A stretch of 9,492 nt of DNA from Actinomycetota bacterium (GCA_009702525.1 WLHW01000049.1:1-9492), one strand, 5' to 3'; shown: positions 1 through 6,736, counted from the stretch's first letter. Notes: generated by a model from the letters alone, not told the origin. Numbers and translations are program-made.

Positions 1-2075
1 CCAATCTCTTTATCAACCATCTTGGGATGACTGATTGGCGCAGTGACATCGTCGCGATACCTAGGCTTCAACTGTTTTTTAACATGTGCTGTGACAGCCT
101 CAATTTCACGCTCTGAAACATATGCACCTTGAATACGAACGGCGCGACTGGCACCCATGGGAATAAATAAAGCATCTCCCTGGCCAACTAATTTTTCCGC
201 GCCTGGTGTATCCAAAATAACGCGACTATCGGCAAGAGAGCTTGTTGCAAATGAAAGTCGTGATGGAACATTTGCCTTGATGAGGCCTGTGACAACATCT
301 ACTGATGGTCGTTGTGTTGCAAGTACTAAATGAATTCCAGCAGATCGAGCTAGCTGAGTAATACGAACAACTGATTCTTCTACTTCTTTCGCGGCCACCA
401 TCATCAAATCGGCAAGCTCATCAATAATCACAAGCAAGTAAGGGTATGGCTCAATGGTGCGATCACTATCTGGTGGTGGAACTACTTTTCCGGCGCGTAC
501 GGCCTTATTAAAATCATCAATATGCCTAAAGCCAAAGGTAGATAGATCTTCATAACGCAGATCCATTTCACGCACTACCCACGTCAGCGCATCGGCCGCC
601 TTTTTTGGGTTAGTAATAATCGGGGTAATCAAATGCGGAATACCTTCATAGGCCGTTAACTCCACGCGCTTGGGATCAATCAAAACAAGGCGAACATCAT
701 CGGGAGTAGAACGGGCCAAAATCGAGATAATCATCGCATTGATCATCGATGATTTACCCGCACCAGTAGCACCGGCTACAAGTAGATGCGGCATTTTAGC
801 TAAGTTGGCACATATAAAATTGCCTTCAACGTCCTTGCCTAACGCAACTAACATCGGATGGTGGTCTTGGCCCGCAACTGATGATCGAAGTACGTCTCCG
901 AGTGCCACGATCTCGCGATCGGCATTTGGTATTTCAATTCCAACGGCTGATTTACCTGGGATAGGTGACAATATTCGAACATCACCGCTTGCAACAGCAT
1001 AAGAAATATTCTTTGCAAGCGCTGTAATTCGCTCCACTTTAACTGCGTTTCCTAGTTCAACTTCATAGCGGGTAACTGTAGGGCCACGCATAAAACCTGT
1101 TACTTGTGCATCAATTTCAAACTGTAAGAAGACTTCAGTAAGGGCTGCCACAACCGCTTCGTTTGCCTTGCTTTTAGCTTTAGCCGGTGGGCCAGCGCGC
1201 AACATGTCTACAGGTGGAAGCTCATAGGTTGAGTCAGCGCTCAACAAAAGTTGTTCTGGGCGCTTCTCTGTTGGGGTAACAATAGGAGATACTGGAATTG
1301 GCAGAGTGAACTCTTCGTCAAAACTCTCTTCATCCAACGCTTCTTCCTGTGGTGCGTTCCAAGCAGCTACAACTGGAGATTCAAAGGGTGGAGTATCGCT
1401 AACTTCGAAATCTTCAACCTTTAGTGAGCGTTCTGGGCGCTTTGACCAAGCCCATGTGCTCACTCCAGAAATTTTTGTAAAAACTTCACTCACTGGTGTC
1501 GCAGTAACTACCAAAACTCCAAAAATAAATACCAATGCAAGTACTGGATACGTGAGTACTGAAGTCATCAGCGCAACTAGTGGTGTCGTGACTCCATAAC
1601 CAATCCATCCTCCACCATGGCGCATCGCCGTTGCTCCGGTGCCGATTGAACCATTGAGTAAATGCGCAAGACCCGTAGATGAAATGAGTAGCGCTGAAGT
1701 TCCCACAATAACGCGCCCTAAAGCCTTTTTATCTTCTGGGGTTCTAAATAACTTAATCGCGAAATAAACTAGAACTACGGGTGCTGCAAATCCTATGCGC
1801 CCGATGCCACCATAAATAAAGGCATAGACCGCACGGCTCACAATGTTGTCAGCATTAAACCACGTTCCAGCTGTTGCAATAAGTGCCAGTATGAGAATAA
1901 GAAAAGCAATACCATCTCGTTGATGTGCAGGATCTAAATCCTTCGCACCGCGCAAAATAAAACGAACTGAACTTCCTAACCCTTTAGCTAATAATCTCCA
2001 TAGTGCGGCTACACCTCGACCTAAAGCGCCACCTACTGCGCCGGTCTTGCTCTTAGATTTCTTACGTTTAGCCAC
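1..2075 (-). CDS. ftsK: DNA translocase FtsK/SpoIIIE (C-terminal end outside window)
   Basis: Septum-anchored, ATP-driven motor that pumps chromosomal DNA during division. I translated about 691 codons with no stop or frameshift; the gene leaves the window at its 3' end, so the DNA-reading gamma winged-helix domain is not seen. The N-terminus is very basic (MAKRKKSKSK). Hydrophobic membrane stretches follow at roughly residues 54-72, 83-111, 118-140 and 158-192, then a short acidic/proline-rich linker (about 195-300), shorter than in E. coli FtsK. The motor has an alpha domain (VTGFMRGPTVTRYEV), Walker A GATGAGKS at 435-442, a DPKRVEL motif near 466, Walker B LLVIIDELADLM with D552 and E553, and LVLATQRPSVDV near 585. 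The GTG at 2075 is preferred because AGGA lies 8 nt upstream; an in-frame GTG at 2081 would leave only 2 nt. Last gene of the thyX-dapA-rnj-ftsK run, as in other actinobacteria. Confidence 0.96.
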   Translation of the reverse strand, partial: MAKRKKSKSKTGAVGGALGRGVAALWRLLAKGLGSSVRFILRGAKDLDPAHQRDGIAFLILILALIATAGTWFNADNIVSRAVYAFIYGGIGRIGFAAPVVLVYFAIKLFRTPEDKKALGRVIVGTSALLISSTGLAHLLNGSIGTGATAMRHGGGWIGYGVTTPLVALMTSVLTYPVLALVFIFGVLVVTATPVSEVFTKISGVSTWAWSKRPERSLKVEDFEVSDTPPFESPVVAAWNAPQEEALDEESFDEEFTLPIPVSPIVTPTEKRPEQLLLSADSTYELPPVDMLRAGPPAKAKSKANEAVVAALTEVFLQFEIDAQVTGFMRGPTVTRYEVELGNAVKVERITALAKNISYAVASGDVRILSPIPGKSAVGIEIPNADREIVALGDVLRSSVAGQDHHPMLVALGKDVEGNFICANLAKMPHLLVAGATGAGKSSMINAMIISILARSTPDDVRLVLIDPKRVELTAYEGIPHLITPIITNPKKAADALTWVVREMDLRYEDLSTFGFRHIDDFNKAVRAGKVVPPPDSDRTIEPYPYLLVIIDELADLMMVAAKEVEESVVRITQLARSAGIHLVLATQRPSVDVVTGLIKANVPSRLSFATSSLADSRVILDTPGAEKLVGQGDALFIPMGASRAVRIQGAYVSEREIEAVTAHVKKQLKPRYRDDVTAPISHPKMVDKEI

Positions 2076-2083
2076 ACGCACAA

Positions 2084-2087
2084 TCCT
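2084..2087 (-). promoter_or_regulatory. Ribosome binding site deciding the ftsK start
   Basis: On the minus strand, AGGA sits 8 nt before the GTG at 2075, normal spacing, but only 2 nt before the alternative in-frame GTG at 2081. The same bases form part of TAGGAT (2088-2083), which matches the actinobacterial -10 pattern TANNNT and lies 7 nt before the GTG. A leaderless ftsK transcript is therefore an alternative reading. No clear -35 element is seen upstream. Confidence 0.45.
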
Positions 2088-2107
2088 AAAGGATGGCTAA
2101 TTTTTGC

Positions 2108-2120
2108 CGAGCTAGGCTCG
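2108..2120. other. Small inverted repeat (hairpin) in the rnj-ftsK gap
   Basis: CGAGC and GCTCG flank a 3-nt loop, giving a perfect 5-bp stem just after the rnj stop codon. In the direction of rnj and ftsK transcription the stem is followed by GCAAAAATTAG, that is A-rich rather than T-rich, so it lacks the U tract of an intrinsic terminator. It could be a modest RNA stem that protects or attenuates the transcript, or chance. Confidence 0.3.
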
Positions 2121-2126
2121 CCGCAA

Positions 2127-3809
2127 TCAAACCTCGATGACAACTGGGATGATCATAGGTTTTCTACGATGCTCTCCACCGACCCAACCACCAACAGTCT
2201 TTCGAACAATTTGTGATAGTTGATGTGTTCCATTAATGCCCTCAACAACTGCTGCTGCTAATGCCTTTTCGATCTTCAACTTAACATCATCAAATAACGC
2301 CATGTCTTCATTAAACCCACGTGCGTGAATATCAGGACCGGCAACAATTTTTCCACTCTGCGAATCAATCACTACAACGACCGAGATAAATCCTTCTTCT
2401 CCCAGAATGCGACGATCTTTCAGGGATGTCTCAGTAATATCTCCAATACTCTGACCATCGACATAAACAAAGCCGCAAGGTACTGAACCAACCACCTGTG
2501 CCTCATGATTAATGAGGTCAACAACAACTCCATTTTCAATAATTAATGCATTGCCACGAGGTAAGCCGGCAGAAATAGCTAACTCGGCGTTAGCTTTAAG
2601 GTGCCGCCATTCACCATGGACGGGCATTACATACTTAGGTTTAACAATGTTGTAGCAATATAAAAGCTCACCGGCGGCAGCATGCCCCGAAACATGCACC
2701 ATTGCATTTGCCTTATGGACGACTTTGGCACCGAAGCGGGTGAGCTCATTAATAATTCTAAATACCGAATTTTCATTTCCAGGAATCAGAGATGACGCCA
2801 AAATAACTGTGTCTCCCTCCCCTACTCGAATCTGGTGATCACCATTAGCCATACGCGCAAGCGCAGCCATCGGTTCGCCTTGAGATCCTGTGCAAATCAA
2901 AACAACATTGTCATCAAAAGCGTCAAGATCCTTTACGTCCATCAACACACCAGATGGAACCGTTAGATATCCCATGTCTTCAGCAATCTTCATATTACGC
3001 ACCATGGAACGTCCAATAAAAACAACTTTTCTATTATGCATTGCGGCAATGTCAATAACTTGTTGAACACGGTGCACGTGCGATGAAAATGAGGCCACAA
3101 TGACACGACGCTTGGTTGAAGCAATAACGCGGTTGAGTGCCGGCATAATTTCACGCTCTGAAGGAGTAAAACCCGGCACATCTGCATTTGTCGAATCAAC
3201 GAGAAAGAGATCAACGCCTTCTTCACCAAGGCGCGCAAAACTTCTTAAGTCAGTGATTCGACCATCCAGTGGAAGTTGATCCATCTTAAAGTCACCAGTG
3301 TGCAGGACTCGACCTGCATCTGTATTAATAACAATTGCAAGTGCATCTGGAATCGAGTGATTGACTGCAACGAACTCAAGTTCAAATGGACCAATATCTT
3401 CATGTCCACCTTCACGAACTTCACGTGTCAACGGAGAAATTCGATGCTCTTTTAATTTTGCAGTTATCAATGCCAACGTGAGCGCTGAACCATAAATTGC
3501 GATGTCGCCGCGTTCACGCAGCAGGTAAGGAACTGCTCCGATGTGGTCCTCATGACCATGCGTGAGCACTAAACCAACTACATCATCCAAACGATTACGA
3601 ATATATGAAAAATCCGGCAAAATTAAATCAATCCCAGGTTGATTATCTTCTGGAAACAAAACGCCGCAATCGACAATAAGTAGCTTTCCTTTTGTTTCAA
3701 AGACAGTCATATTGCGACCGATTTCAGCTAAACCGCCAAGTGCAACAATGCGCAAACCACCATCAACAAGTGTTGTTGGAAGGCCTAAATCTGGATGCGG
3801 ATGATTCAT
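2127..3809 (-). CDS. rnj: Ribonuclease J
   Basis: Metallo-beta-lactamase/beta-CASP ribonuclease with 5'-to-3' exonuclease and endonuclease activity on mRNA and rRNA precursors in the cytoplasm. At 560 residues it is the usual RNase J length. The zinc-binding motif HGHEDH is at 84-89, with further metal ligands H151 (NHSIPDA) and D173 (HTGDFK). The beta-CASP region carries VHVSGHA near residue 372 and MPVHGEWRH near 397, the late motifs typical of RNase J. The C-terminal portion is a normal length, with no truncation. The ATG lies only 3 nt after the dapA stop (TAACTAATG) and no good Shine-Dalgarno precedes it, so translation is probably coupled to dapA. The same neighbour is found in M. tuberculosis (Rv2753c/Rv2752c) and Streptomyces. 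A generic beta-CASP nuclease is the only alternative, and the synteny argues against it. Confidence 0.97.
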   Translation of the reverse strand: MNHPHPDLGLPTTLVDGGLRIVALGGLAEIGRNMTVFETKGKLLIVDCGVLFPEDNQPGIDLILPDFSYIRNRLDDVVGLVLTHGHEDHIGAVPYLLRERGDIAIYGSALTLALITAKLKEHRISPLTREVREGGHEDIGPFELEFVAVNHSIPDALAIVINTDAGRVLHTGDFKMDQLPLDGRITDLRSFARLGEEGVDLFLVDSTNADVPGFTPSEREIMPALNRVIASTKRRVIVASFSSHVHRVQQVIDIAAMHNRKVVFIGRSMVRNMKIAEDMGYLTVPSGVLMDVKDLDAFDDNVVLICTGSQGEPMAALARMANGDHQIRVGEGDTVILASSLIPGNENSVFRIINELTRFGAKVVHKANAMVHVSGHAAAGELLYCYNIVKPKYVMPVHGEWRHLKANAELAISAGLPRGNALIIENGVVVDLINHEAQVVGSVPCGFVYVDGQSIGDITETSLKDRRILGEEGFISVVVVIDSQSGKIVAGPDIHARGFNEDMALFDDVKLKIEKALAAAVVEGINGTHQLSQIVRKTVGGWVGGEHRRKPMIIPVVIEV

Positions 3810-3812
3810 TAG

Positions 3813-4700
3813 TTAAACGCTAACGCCACCGGCGCGAAGATCTTCGCGCAACTGCGCAATCTGCGCATCGGTTGCATCAACTAAAGGAAGACGTGTGTGA
3901 CCACCAGGTAAGCCCATAAGCGTGAGAGCGGCCTTAGTCAAAATTGCGCCTTGAGTACGGAAGGTTCCAGTGAATACTGGTAATAATTTCTGATGGATTT
4001 CAAGAGCCTTCGCCGCATCATCTGCAAACCAAGCGTTAAGCATCGCTTTTAAATCACTTCCAACCGTGTGCCCGCAGACAGAGACAAAACCAACTGCTCC
4101 AACAGATAACAACGGTAGATTTAAAATGTCATCGCCTGAATAAACAGGTATTCCGCAGCGCTTAATTACCCAGGACGTTGCGGCAACGTTTCCTTTGGCA
4201 TCTTTGAGCGCAACAATTGAAGGATGCTCAAAGAGTTCAACAATGGTGTCAGATTCAATCTCTACGCCTGTTCGACCTGGAATGTCATAAAGCATCATAG
4301 GTAGCCCTGTTGCGTTGGCCATCGCTAAGAAGTGCGCCTTGATTCCAGCTTGTGGAGGTTTGTTGTAGTAAGGAGTCACGACCAAAATGCCATCAGCACC
4401 TGCAGCTTCACTGCGCTTGGCCTGATTGATTGAATAATCAGTTTCATTATCGCCCGCGCCAGATAAAACTTGAACGTTTGAGCCAACAACCTTTTTTACT
4501 ACCTTGATGATCTCTTCTTTTTCGGAGGACTTCGTCGTTGGCGCTTCACCTGTCGTGCCATTAACAACAATTCCATCGTGACCAGTTTTGACTAAGTGGT
4601 CGGCGATTTTCTCTACGCCATTCCAATCAATACTGCCATCTTTATTGAAGGGAGTGACCATTGCGGTCAACATGCGCCCAAAAGGCGCTGGAGTACTCAT
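3813..4700 (-). CDS. dapA: 4-hydroxy-tetrahydrodipicolinate synthase
   Basis: Condenses pyruvate with aspartate semialdehyde, the first committed step of the diaminopimelate/lysine pathway that feeds peptidoglycan and protein synthesis. It is 295 residues, the standard length for this TIM-barrel aldolase family. Visible active-site residues are T49-T50 in NGTTGE, Y138 and R143 in YDIPGRTG, and the Schiff-base lysine K166 in VALKDAKG. Each is offset by five from E. coli T44, T45, Y133, R138 and K161, so the catalytic set is complete. The ATG start gives the expected N-terminus (FGRMLTAMVTPF). It lies 19 nt downstream of thyX and 3 nt upstream of rnj. That 19-nt gap holds a possible -10 element, so dapA may have its own leaderless transcript as well as read-through from thyX. 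No lysine riboswitch is seen; the gap is far too short. Confidence 0.97.
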   Translation of the reverse strand: MSTPAPFGRMLTAMVTPFNKDGSIDWNGVEKIADHLVKTGHDGIVVNGTTGEAPTTKSSEKEEIIKVVKKVVGSNVQVLSGAGDNETDYSINQAKRSEAAGADGILVVTPYYNKPPQAGIKAHFLAMANATGLPMMLYDIPGRTGVEIESDTIVELFEHPSIVALKDAKGNVAATSWVIKRCGIPVYSGDDILNLPLLSVGAVGFVSVCGHTVGSDLKAMLNAWFADDAAKALEIHQKLLPVFTGTFRTQGAILTKAALTLMGLPGGHTRLPLVDATDAQIAQLREDLRAGGVSV

Positions 4701-4707
4701 GCGCCTA

Positions 4708-4713
4708 ACTCTA
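4708..4713 (-). promoter_or_regulatory. Possible -10 element for dapA
   Basis: The minus strand reads TAGAGT followed by 7 nt and then the dapA ATG at 4700. TAGAGT fits the TANNNT pattern, and the distance would place the transcript start at or next to the start codon. No good -35 sequence is visible 16-18 nt upstream, and the gap contains only a weak Shine-Dalgarno-like GTTAGG, so this remains a guess. Confidence 0.25.
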
Positions 4714-4719
4714 CCCGTA

Positions 4720-5439
4720 TTAGGGTGCTATTCGTCCAGATTTTTCGAAAGCCCCGTAAGTAAGCGGCATTAATTTCGCGAATTCCGCCTCCATTTTCTC
4801 GGCCACCATCTCTATTTCGCGCTGCGGATAGCTAGGAAAATGTGAGCCTTCTCGGGATGTGCGCAGTGATAAAAAATTCATTAATGCACGGGCATTCATA
4901 GTCACATACATAGATGAGTACGTAGCTACAGGAAGTACTACCCGCGCAACTTCGCGAGCGATTCCGGCATCCAACATTTTTTGATAACTATCGTAGGCAA
5001 CGACATACGCTTCCTTCATAGCCTTGATCGATATATCAAACTGCTCCGTAGTTCCATCTTCAAATGTGTAAGCACCTGTTTTACCAACCTGAAGTAACTT
5101 ACGAGATTTAGAAGGGATGTAAAAAACTGGTTTTAATTCTCTGTAACGACCACTCTCTTCGTTATACGAAGCGATTCGGTGGCGCATAAACTCACGGAAA
5201 ACAAAAATAGGTGCTGAGATAAAAAATGTCATCGATGTGTGTTCAAAGGGTGAGCCATGTCGTTCGCGGGCCAAATAATTAATCAAACCTGCTGAGCGTG
5301 ATGGATCCTCGCCAATCTCTTCCATGGACTGCTCTCCAGCCGTTGAAACCCTCGCGGCCCAGATAACATCGGCATCACTCGCACTGGATTTAACAAGTTC
5401 TACGGTGACATCGTCGCGATAAATAATCTCTTCACTCAT
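4720..5439 (-). CDS. thyX: Flavin-dependent thymidylate synthase
   Basis: FAD/NADPH-dependent enzyme that methylates dUMP to dTMP with methylenetetrahydrofolate, the alternative to ThyA. The 239-residue protein carries the ThyX signature RHR-x7-S: R86, H87, R88 and S96, within RHRIASYNEESGRY at 86-99. Other family blocks are RHGSPFEH (60-67), ARALMNFLSLRTSREGSHFPS toward the C-terminus, and the final helical region ending in SGRIAP. Length is close to the roughly 250 residues of mycobacterial ThyX. It is the first gene of the left-hand minus-strand run and is divergent from azlC, so its promoter must lie in the 59-nt gap. AAGG 7 nt before the ATG could act as a weak Shine-Dalgarno, but a leaderless start is equally possible. 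The thyX-dapA-rnj order is conserved in actinobacteria. Confidence 0.97.
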   Translation of the reverse strand: MSEEIIYRDDVTVELVKSSASDADVIWAARVSTAGEQSMEEIGEDPSRSAGLINYLARERHGSPFEHTSMTFFISAPIFVFREFMRHRIASYNEESGRYRELKPVFYIPSKSRKLLQVGKTGAYTFEDGTTEQFDISIKAMKEAYVVAYDSYQKMLDAGIAREVARVVLPVATYSSMYVTMNARALMNFLSLRTSREGSHFPSYPQREIEMVAEKMEAEFAKLMPLTYGAFEKSGRIAP

Positions 5440-5445
5440 GGGCTG

Positions 5446-5451
5446 ACCTTA
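5446..5451 (-). promoter_or_regulatory. thyX: Candidate thyX -10 element
   Basis: TAAGGT on the minus strand fits TANNNT and is separated by exactly 6 nt (CAGCCC) from the ATG at 5439, which would put +1 on the A of the start codon. A second candidate, TAGATA, lies at 5459-5454 and would give a short leader. No convincing -35 is seen for either. AAGG inside the first hexamer could instead be a ribosome binding site. Confidence 0.35.
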
Positions 5452-5463
5452 TCTATCTAGGTG

Positions 5464-5492
5464 TTGGTGGCTTTGGATTTCTACGGCAGAAT
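5464..5492 (+). promoter_or_regulatory. azlC: Candidate azlC promoter (leaderless geometry)
   Basis: TTGGTG (5464-5469, like -35 TTGACA) and CAGAAT (5487-5492, like -10 TATAAT) are 17 nt apart. The -10 ends 6 nt before the GTG start at 5499, so transcription would begin on the start codon. No Shine-Dalgarno sequence precedes the GTG, which agrees with a leaderless mRNA, common in actinobacteria. The assignment is from pattern and spacing only. Confidence 0.4.
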
Positions 5493-5498
5493 GTCCGC

Positions 5499-6161
5499 GT
5501 GTCCAAAATCGAATCCATCACAGTGCGCGATTCTCTGAGCGTCTCACTGACGGTAGGAGCCTACGGGGTTGCTTTTGGGGCCGCCTCTGTCGCTAATGGT
5601 TTTTCGGTTCTGCAGAGCTGCCTCTTATCTCTTCTGACGTTTTCAGGAGCCTCCCAATTCGCAGTTGTGGGTGTGATAGGTGCGGGTGGAAGTGCGGTAA
5701 GTGCAATTGCAACCGCCTCACTCCTTGGAGTTCGAAATGGCTTATATGGCGTGATTATGGCGCCACGATTAAAAGTTAAAGGTTTTAAAAGAGTTATTGC
5801 CGCGCAGATAACAATTGATGAATCAACTGGTGTTGCTCTGGGTGCTGAAAAACGTAATGAAGCTGCTATGCGACATGGGTTTTGGCTAACGGGCTTCGGC
5901 GTATTTTTCTTCTGGAATCTATTCACGCTGGCTGGTGCTCTTGGTGCGCAAGCGATGGGTGATACCCGTGCCTGGGGACTTGATTCTGCAGTGCCTGCAG
6001 CATTTTTAGGTTTGCTCTGGCCACGTCTGGAAAAAAACAGTGATCGTGTCTTAGCCATAGTCTCAATAATCTTTGCAATCGCCATGACATCGGTTTTACC
6101 AGCGGGCTTACCGATAATTGCAACGGCTTTTATAGCAATCGCAGTTGGGTTACGTCGATGA
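5499..6161 (+). CDS. azlC: AzlC family branched-chain amino acid exporter, large subunit
   Basis: Membrane subunit of the two-component AzlCD (BrnFE-type) exporter family, known to export leucine, isoleucine and valine, and in some members other amino acids or analogues. At 220 residues it is normal for AzlC. It begins with a short cytoplasmic segment (VRDSLSVSLTVGAYGVAFG) and carries the family core SGASQFAVVG at 49-58 and LGVRNGLYG at 76-84. Several hydrophobic helices follow (roughly 17-33, 41-60, 63-85, 128-150, 162-175 and 180-217). The GTG start is chosen because it matches the family N-terminus; there is no ribosome binding site before it. The stop overlaps the azlD start by 4 nt (ATGA), the usual coupling for this pair. 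The gene points opposite to all its neighbours except azlD and interrupts an otherwise conserved minus-strand block. Substrate cannot be told from sequence. Confidence 0.93.
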   Translation: MSKIESITVRDSLSVSLTVGAYGVAFGAASVANGFSVLQSCLLSLLTFSGASQFAVVGVIGAGGSAVSAIATASLLGVRNGLYGVIMAPRLKVKGFKRVIAAQITIDESTGVALGAEKRNEAAMRHGFWLTGFGVFFFWNLFTLAGALGAQAMGDTRAWGLDSAVPAAFLGLLWPRLEKNSDRVLAIVSIIFAIAMTSVLPAGLPIIATAFIAIAVGLRR

Positions 6162-6466
6162 ATGCATTCTGGATCGCAACTATCGGAACAAGTGTTATAG
6201 CCTTTGCTCTTAAATTTACTGGCCATTCGATTCCGCAACAATGGCTAGAAAACCCAAAATTACAAAAGACGAATGCACTGATACCAATTGCGCTGCTAAG
6301 CGCACTAGTTGCTGTTCAAACTTTTACTTCTGAGAGTAAAGTAATGATTGATCATCGATTAGCAGGCCTATGTATAGCAATCGTTGCTTTGCTCTTAAAG
6401 GCACCGTTTCCAGTTGTCGTTATCTCTGCCGCAATTACGTCAGCAGTCATGTACAACTGGCTTTAA
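6158..6466 (+). CDS. azlD: AzlD family small subunit of branched-chain amino acid exporter
   Basis: Small hydrophobic partner of AzlC; both proteins are needed for export in characterised pairs such as BrnFE. It is 102 residues, the usual size, with about four membrane segments (roughly 4-20, 39-55, 66-80 and 84-99). The family-typical D-x-RLAG element is present (D65, R67-G70), followed by a hydrophobic helix and a second one after KAPFPVV. Its ATG overlaps the azlC stop, giving translational coupling. Its TAA stop lies within a TTAA that also contains the stop of the convergent glutaredoxin gene, so there is no space for a separate terminator. Sequence divergence in this subunit is normally high, so the assignment rests on size, topology and position as well as motif. 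Confidence 0.9.
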   Translation: MNAFWIATIGTSVIAFALKFTGHSIPQQWLENPKLQKTNALIPIALLSALVAVQTFTSESKVMIDHRLAGLCIAIVALLLKAPFPVVVISAAITSAVMYNWL

Positions 6467-6720
6467 ATTATGCCCAACGCAGTCAATTTAGCTTTTAAAT
6501 CGATGTCAGACGGCTCAGTCATATGAGTTCCATCGCCAAAAACGATTACTGGAATTGACTGTGCTCCACCATTTATTTCTTTTACTTTTTCTGCCGCTGA
6601 AAGATCAGCATCTACATCAATAATCGTATAAGCAACATTGAGTTCATCCATTAACCGCTTTGATCGACGGCAATCTCCGCACCAATCGGCGCTATACATT
6701 GTGATTTCTTTCAGCGACAT
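6463..6720 (-). CDS. Actinobacterial glutaredoxin-like protein / mycoredoxin
   Basis: Small cytoplasmic thioredoxin-fold oxidoreductase of 85 residues. The N-terminal strand KEITMYSADWCGDC places the redox cysteines at C14 and C17 (CGDC). The cis-proline is P57 in QSIPVIVF, and FGDGTHMTEPS follows, as in GlrX_actino-type proteins. The characterised mycobacterial and corynebacterial mycoredoxin-1 has CGYC, so the third motif position differs here. The role may be reduction of mycothiol mixed disulfides or a more general protein-disulfide or electron-donor role; the sequence does not decide. NrdH is a less likely alternative, since NrdH usually has CxQC or CVQC. The start is well supported by AAAGGGAG 8 nt upstream, which overlaps the dapB stop. 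It is the last gene of the pnp-M16-dapB cluster, and its stop meets that of azlD. Confidence 0.85.
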   Translation of the reverse strand: MSLKEITMYSADWCGDCRRSKRLMDELNVAYTIIDVDADLSAAEKVKEINGGAQSIPVIVFGDGTHMTEPSDIDLKAKLTALGII

Positions 6721-6728
6721 GTCTATTT

Positions 6729-6736
6729 CTCCCTTT
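6729..6736 (-). promoter_or_regulatory. Strong ribosome binding site for the glutaredoxin gene
   Basis: AAAGGGAG on the minus strand, 8 nt before the ATG at 6720, is one of the best Shine-Dalgarno sequences in the window. It overlaps the dapB TAA stop codon, so ribosomes finishing dapB pass directly over it. Most other genes here have weak or no such site. Confidence 0.7.

Noticed and set aside
742..753. 12-bp palindrome ATCATCGATGAT.
   Set aside because: It lies inside ftsK just after Walker A and is explained by the codons for the conserved SSMIN segment; no second copy or operator context is seen.
670..1002. Plus-strand open frame of 110 codons.
   Set aside because: It is antisense to the FtsK motor domain, whose Walker A and surrounding motifs are intact on the minus strand; composition and sequence match no family.
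1306..1599. Plus-strand open frame of 97 codons, serine/threonine rich.
   Set aside because: It is the shadow of the FtsK linker and fourth membrane region; low-complexity composition follows from the reverse complement of that region.
43..5421. A 17-nt exact repeat, GTGACATCGTCGCGATA, at 43-59 (ftsK) and 5405-5421 (thyX).
   Set aside because: Both copies are in frame in real genes and encode the same hexapeptide YRDDVT. The flanks diverge at once, so I read it as coincidence of peptide and codon choice, not a mobile or regulatory repeat.
5440..5498. Considered a riboswitch or attenuator upstream of azlC or thyX.
   Set aside because: Fifty-nine nucleotides shared by two divergent genes is too short for a known aptamer plus expression platform, and no strong stem is visible.
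5561..6241. Minus-strand open frame of 226 codons opposite azlC.
   Set aside because: The plus-strand frame has clear AzlC motifs and couples to azlD by ATGA; the minus frame is rich in Arg, Pro and Ala without recognisable motifs and extends into azlD.
6410..6460. 8-bp inverted repeat CCAGTTGT...ACAACTGG with a 35-nt loop at the end of azlD, considered as a terminator.
   Set aside because: The loop is long, no T tract follows on either strand beyond CTTTAAATTA, and several such repeats are expected by chance in a window of this length.
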